Of a stretch of 64,000 nt of DNA, positions 60,401-64,000 are shown piece by piece. Position 1 is the first letter of the stretch. Every line of letters begins with the position of its first letter. Made by a program: the position numbers and the translations under genes. The stretch spans positions 11,847,520 to 11,911,519 of the forward strand of contig CM023536.1 of NCBI GenBank assembly GCA_013350335.1, in the 5' to 3' direction. Under the pieces are notes generated by a model. That model saw only the letters and a program-made list of their open reading frames with translations, searched no databases and was not told the DNA's origin. This DNA comes from Chimonanthus salicifolius (taxonomy: Eukaryota; Streptophyta; Magnoliopsida; Laurales; Calycanthaceae).

Positions 60401-61000
60401 GATAAACTAACTAGGTTTTCTAACTAATTTGGAATTTCTAAATTTTATTTATTTGATTAATTTGATTTCTCTCTCACAATAATTTATTTAATTAAATTCT
60501 CTTTATAAAATTAGTTTTCCTAATGACAAGTGTTTGAGAACTTGAATTAATATTTTATTTAATGCTAACATAATTTCATTGTCTGCTCAATTTATTTTAA
60601 TTGTGCAGTTTAATTTTCTCTCCAGATTATATTTTACTCAATTTAATCCTCTTTCTATCTAAAATTAATTTTCTAATAAAAAGATTTCAACACTAAATTC
60701 AACCAAAGCATTTGATTTAATATTTTATAAAATTCGCCCATGCCATGGGAAAATTGGTATTTTCACAATTTGGTATTTCATTTAATGTAACCATATTTTC
60801 AATTTTGATCCACTAGTAATTTATTTTAATTGGGCATTTTAAATTAGAAACTAGTCATTGAATTTTATTTCATAACCAATTAGTTGTTTACTTCAAATGG
60901 AGAAATAAAACAAACAATCATACACATTATCACCTTAATCCACTAACACTCTAATTCTACCCAATACCACTGACCCGCTACTCCAGGTCGAGTCATTACA
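57454..61000 (-). mobile_element. solo LTR of a long-LTR gypsy element
   Basis: A 3,547-bp unit with a perfect 5-bp duplication TGAAA (57449-57453 and 61001-61005). On the minus strand it starts TGTAATGACTCGACCTGG and ends AGTGGGGCGTTACA. No gag or pol. It cuts tandem unit 5 in two, and the two halves read on from each other. It carries its own hAT MITE at 57722-57900, a later insertion. Confidence 0.92.
57722..57900. mobile_element. hAT-type MITE, TATCGGCCGATA family
   Basis: The 179-bp copy starts CAAGGGTTAAAATATCG and ends CAGATATTTCGACCCCTG. It is flanked by a perfect 8-bp duplication ATAACAAC (57714-57721 and 57901-57908). It is nested in the solo LTR at 57454-61000. Confidence 0.92.
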
Positions 61001-61223
61001 TGAAATGGGAGTAATAACCACATTCTATGAGTAGGTTTCCGTTACGAAATGGGAGTAATAGCAGCAACAATCCCTAGGCTTTCTATACTAGATTAAAAAT
61101 GTTAAGAAGGGACCAAGGTCGTGTTAGAGTTTTTTAAAGAAGGAAACCCAGTAGAATTCTAGTTAGGATAAGAGCAATCACCTTAGAAGACTAAATATCT
61201 AACAAAAAAAATAAGAAAGGGCT

Positions 61224-61615
61224 TGCATTTTGATAGTATTCTAAATCAATCACACCATTGAAAACTTCTCCAAATAAAAACAAGTTTTTCACAAGTAGAA
61301 TGTACTCTTCTCGTAAAACTCCTCTCCAACTACATCTACTACAGTAAGAAGATGGCTAATAGACCAATGGGAAGAGACACAAAACCCTTTGTGGTAGAGG
61401 TATTCCTCTCAATGGCCCTTGACGTCGAATCTTCGCCTTGTTATCGGCCCCACGGGTCTCACACAGTCGTCGCTTTTGTCGAACTAGATCTAGAAAACAT
61501 TATTGAAATTGCAGCATCAAAGGTGGGATGAATCCACAGTTGAATGTGGAGTTGTTCATCTAGGTATAGAAGTATAGACACCAATTCCTTCATATGGAAG
61601 TGGTGAAAAAAATGG
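61224..61615 (+). pseudogene. coding-like segment of tandem unit 5
   Basis: The same segment as in the other units, after the solo LTR: FDSILN, KLLQIKTSF, ECTLLVKLLSNY, then KPFVVEVFLSMALDVES, ENIIEIAAS and a frameshift near 61530. Family unknown. Confidence 0.5.
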
Positions 61616-61667
61616 TTTTCGAGGATCCCGACAGCTCTAATGAAATTTATGAAATGATGATATTAAT

Positions 61668-61690
61668 GGGGGGGGGGGGGGGGGTGGGGG
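61668..61690 (+). repeat. poly-G tract
   Basis: About 16 G, a T, then five more G, in the last tandem unit. It is at the same unit position as 57213-57233. Confidence 0.9.
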
Positions 61691-62037
61691 TGTTAAAGGT
61701 CTAACTTGCCAAGACCAACATGTTGTATAAAGTTCTTGTAGTCAAATTTCATCTGTACATTTCCAATGTGTGATCTACATGATGAACATGAGTAGCGTTA
61801 GGCTATAAAATGGGAGTAGAGGGACAATCCAAGTGGCAAGTCATGAAATGGGGATTGTGTAAAAACACTCGGCGTGGGTCACTGAATGGGAGTAGTGATA
61901 TCCATGAAATGATAGTAACGACCACATTCAATGAGTTGGTTTCCGTTACGAAATGGGAGCAATGGCAGCAACAATCCCTGGGCTTTCTACACTAAATCAT
62001 ACATGTATAAAAAGGACCAACGTCGGGATAGAGTTTT

Positions 62038-63816
62038 TGTTAGTGCCCCAGCTTGTCGAGTCACCTATTTGTCAACTCCGTGACTTAGGTGAAACATTGC
62101 CTTGAAGATTGAAAATCAAGAATAAGACACAAGTGTTGATTGAATCAAGTTCAAGATTGAAAATTCAATGAATCAACATGTGTATGGAAATCACAAAAGG
62201 TAATTAGCCATAGATGACTAATAGACCCCACACCTTAAGATGACCATGCCTAGGCTTAGATATCACATATAGTTAATTAAAAAGGCCTAGTGGGTGTTTG
62301 GCACCAAAATTAGAACATGGGTTGAATGATGAAACCACTGAATTTACTGTCATGACGACACATTATGTCAGCGATCTATCGCAATGACAGAGGACGATGT
62401 ATCGTGGTATAGGGATCAATTGTCTGGAAAAATGAAGGGTCTGGTTTGGAATGGACTGTCAAATAGTTGTTGTCTCAGGGCGATACAATTGTGGTCACGA
62501 TCTATAGTCTGTAACTTTGACGATACTATTGTGAAGGTGATTTATCGCTGGGACAGGGTCGATCAGTCGGGCATACAATCAATCAGTTAGACTTAACCAA
62601 AATTATGGTCATGAAAAACCCAGTCAAAATAGGTTTTCCTCAAGACTATACAATCGTTGGTTGTCGATCTCTCGTGAGGAACATATTATGATGAATCGGT
62701 CGCATGATAGATCGTTAGGGATAGGACTGATACATCAAGAGTTCGATCAGTTGGCAAAATAATTTTTATGGTTCTAGATAAGGAACACTATCAAAATGGA
62801 TTCGACTCAGGCCGATACTATCGTCAGATCACGACCAATCGGCACACACTGAGCATGATCAATCGTGTTTGACCTTTTTTTGTGTTGTTGATGCACATTA
62901 TTGTGCAACGGTCGGGTAGTTGGAAGTCACATTCAAAGACGGACGATCAATCGCTAGGCCAAGATCTATCTCGTGTTACCATGACTCGAAGATTCTATTT
63001 GCCTCTATAAATACCCCACAGTTTTGAGAGTTTAAGGGATCCTTGACAAGTTCATTTAAGCCTCAACTACCAGTGTTAAATCTCCAAACACAAAGGCAAA
63101 TCAGTGGATCATTCTCTCTTGGTATTTACTTGGTGAATCATTCAAAAATACAATAATCACACGATTGAGATTAAGAAAGAGGAAGACAACTTTTCTAGGA
63201 TAGATATTGGTTTACAAATTTCTTAAAAACCCTCCCAAGGATTGTGATTGCTCTACACTCGGCCCATATTCGTCTAAAAATAAGATCACATTGGGAGAAA
63301 GACATTGGAAGCACATCTACATTGGCAAAGCTTCAAAGGCAAGTGCTTCTATTTTTATTTTACTTTAAATTCACATTGTATGGTGGACTAGATCGATGGA
63401 TCGAACCACTCTAAAAAATAAAGGGTTAAGGGCTAGACCGGGGATGTCGAACCTTTCAAAAACTAGGGACTGGGTGAAATTCCCAGTCAATTGAGTTAGG
63501 TGGAAGTCATACTCTATTTGTGAGGGTGTAATTTCTCACACAGTGAATTTGGGATAGCCCAAGATTGTGTGAGTCCATCAGTGAATGTCACTCTATATCG
63601 GGTGTTCATGGTGTTAGAGCTATTTGTGTGATTTTATTATTTGAGTATCTATTGTTCACACACATCTCACTTGATTAATATTGTTTAATTCCGCACTATA
63701 CATTGTTATTAGTCAATAAAATTTGAAAATGCTATTAATTTGGAGCTTATCCTATTCACCCCTCTCCCCTCCTCCTCCTCCAAAGATAATCGTGACCTAG
63801 GACAAGGGAACATTCA
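62038..63816 (+). mobile_element. 5' LTR of a copia (SIRE/Maximus-like) element
   Basis: A 1,779-bp LTR that starts TGTTAGTGCCCCAGCTTG and ends GGGAACATTCA, immediately before an initiator-Met primer site. It matches the split minus-strand copy at 28783-34525. A CTATAAATACCCC promoter box lies at about 63005. U3 is rich in GATCGAT/CGATC words. The window ends before a 3' LTR would appear, so it is unknown whether the element is complete. Confidence 0.88.
63004..63016 (+). promoter_or_regulatory. TATA box of the copia LTR
   Basis: CTATAAATACCCC, about 810 bp before the LTR end, followed by a TTTGAGAGTTTAAGG-type R region. The antisense copy has CTATTTATAGG at about 29548. Confidence 0.6.
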
Positions 63817-63817
63817 A

Positions 63818-63830
63818 TTGGTATCAGAGC
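63818..63830 (+). other. primer binding site for tRNA-iMet
   Basis: TTGGTATCAGAGC directly after the LTR end, the exact complement of the initiator-Met tRNA 3' end used by most plant copia elements. Confidence 0.95.
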
Positions 63831-63882
63831 CCCTTGCTCATTTTAAGGATTTAACCATCCGAGTGGTCCAAGTGCTAGAAAC

Positions 63883-64000
63883 ATGTCTATGGGAGAAAGC
63901 CATGCCGTTTCTAAACCACCATATTTCGATGCGTCAAATTATATTTCTTGAAAAGCAACGATGAAAAGTTTCTTTATATCTACCAATGCATCCGTATGGG
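63883..64000 (+). pseudogene. copia gag start, with a premature stop
   Basis: From ATG at 63883: GESHAVSKPPYFDASNYIS, stop, KATMKSFF. This fits the start of copia gag, where the motif is usually KPPxFDGxNYxxWKxRM. The stop (TGA) replaces the conserved Trp codon (TGG) at codon 23, so this copy cannot make normal gag. It runs off the right edge of the window. Confidence 0.85.

Larger units (their letters stand above)
53093..62037 (+). repeat. tandem array of about 0.9-kb units, interrupted
   Basis: About 5.4 head-to-tail copies. Joints at the word GATCCCGACAGCTC fall near 53935, 54830, 56268, 57166 and 61623. After subtracting inserts the unit lengths are about 896, 873, 898 and 905 bp; the last copy stops at 62037, where a copia LTR begins. 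Each unit has (i) a G-rich start, (ii) a block with four or five copies of GAAATGGGAGTAATGG-like words, (iii) an AT-rich linker, (iv) a coding-like segment. A TRIM (55706-56265) and a solo LTR (57454-61000) later landed in it. Confidence 0.92.

Noticed and set aside
53093..62037. Centromeric or subtelomeric satellite
   Set aside because: There are only about five units, of unusual length, with a coding-like part and an LTR-like start. There is no sign of a long homogeneous array in the window.

Overview
The window is plant nuclear DNA, very probably from an angiosperm with a large transposon-rich genome. It is AT-rich. Its two recognisable host loci are split by GT-AG introns. Everything else that can be identified is plant-type mobile DNA: Ty1/copia and Ty3/gypsy LTR elements with plant tRNA primer sites (initiator Met, Asp), TRIMs, an RTE-type LINE, hAT and Stowaway MITEs and probable SINEs. 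There are no bacterial-style operons, rRNA, tRNA genes or CRISPR arrays. The species cannot be named from sequence alone.

Host genes. Two related bZIP transcription-factor loci lie on the minus strand. The one at 23913-26099 has four exons, intact splice sites and an open 254-codon frame. The one at 7300-12277 has the same exon plan and a more canonical basic region. It carries one extra base in exon 3 that stops the frame inside the zipper, and its first intron is 4.27 kb and filled with MITEs. They look like ancient paralogues about 14 kb apart.

Layout. 1-7 kb: degraded copia pieces in both orientations and MITEs. 7.3-12.3 kb: bZIP pseudogene with MITE-filled intron. 13.6-20.2 kb: hAT MITEs, an LTR fragment with a CA minisatellite, and an RTE LINE relic. 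20.2-23.4 kb: a long solo LTR with an array of inverted repeats. 23.9-26.1 kb: intact bZIP gene. 28.8-34.5 kb: a three-level nest (copia LTR, TRIM inside it, gypsy-type solo LTR inside the TRIM). 35-44.6 kb: the 3' end of an LTR element on the minus strand, then an Athila/Tat-like element (LTR, tRNA-Asp primer site, split ORF) interrupted by two solo LTRs. 47-51.5 kb: MITEs, including a 1.39 kb hAT-type element with an internal inverted duplication. 52.2-62 kb: an LTR-like start followed by about five tandem 0.9 kb units, themselves interrupted by a TRIM and a solo LTR. 62-64 kb: a copia LTR, its primer site and the start of a broken gag gene running off the window.

There is no operon-like cooperation between genes. 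The informative story is insertion order, which many target-site duplications let one read directly, and the repeated presence of short palindrome arrays inside unrelated mobile elements. The most unusual items are the ATTCGAAT foldback element, the hairpin array in the 20.2 kb LTR, and the tandem 0.9 kb unit that repeatedly carries an unrecognised coding-like segment.
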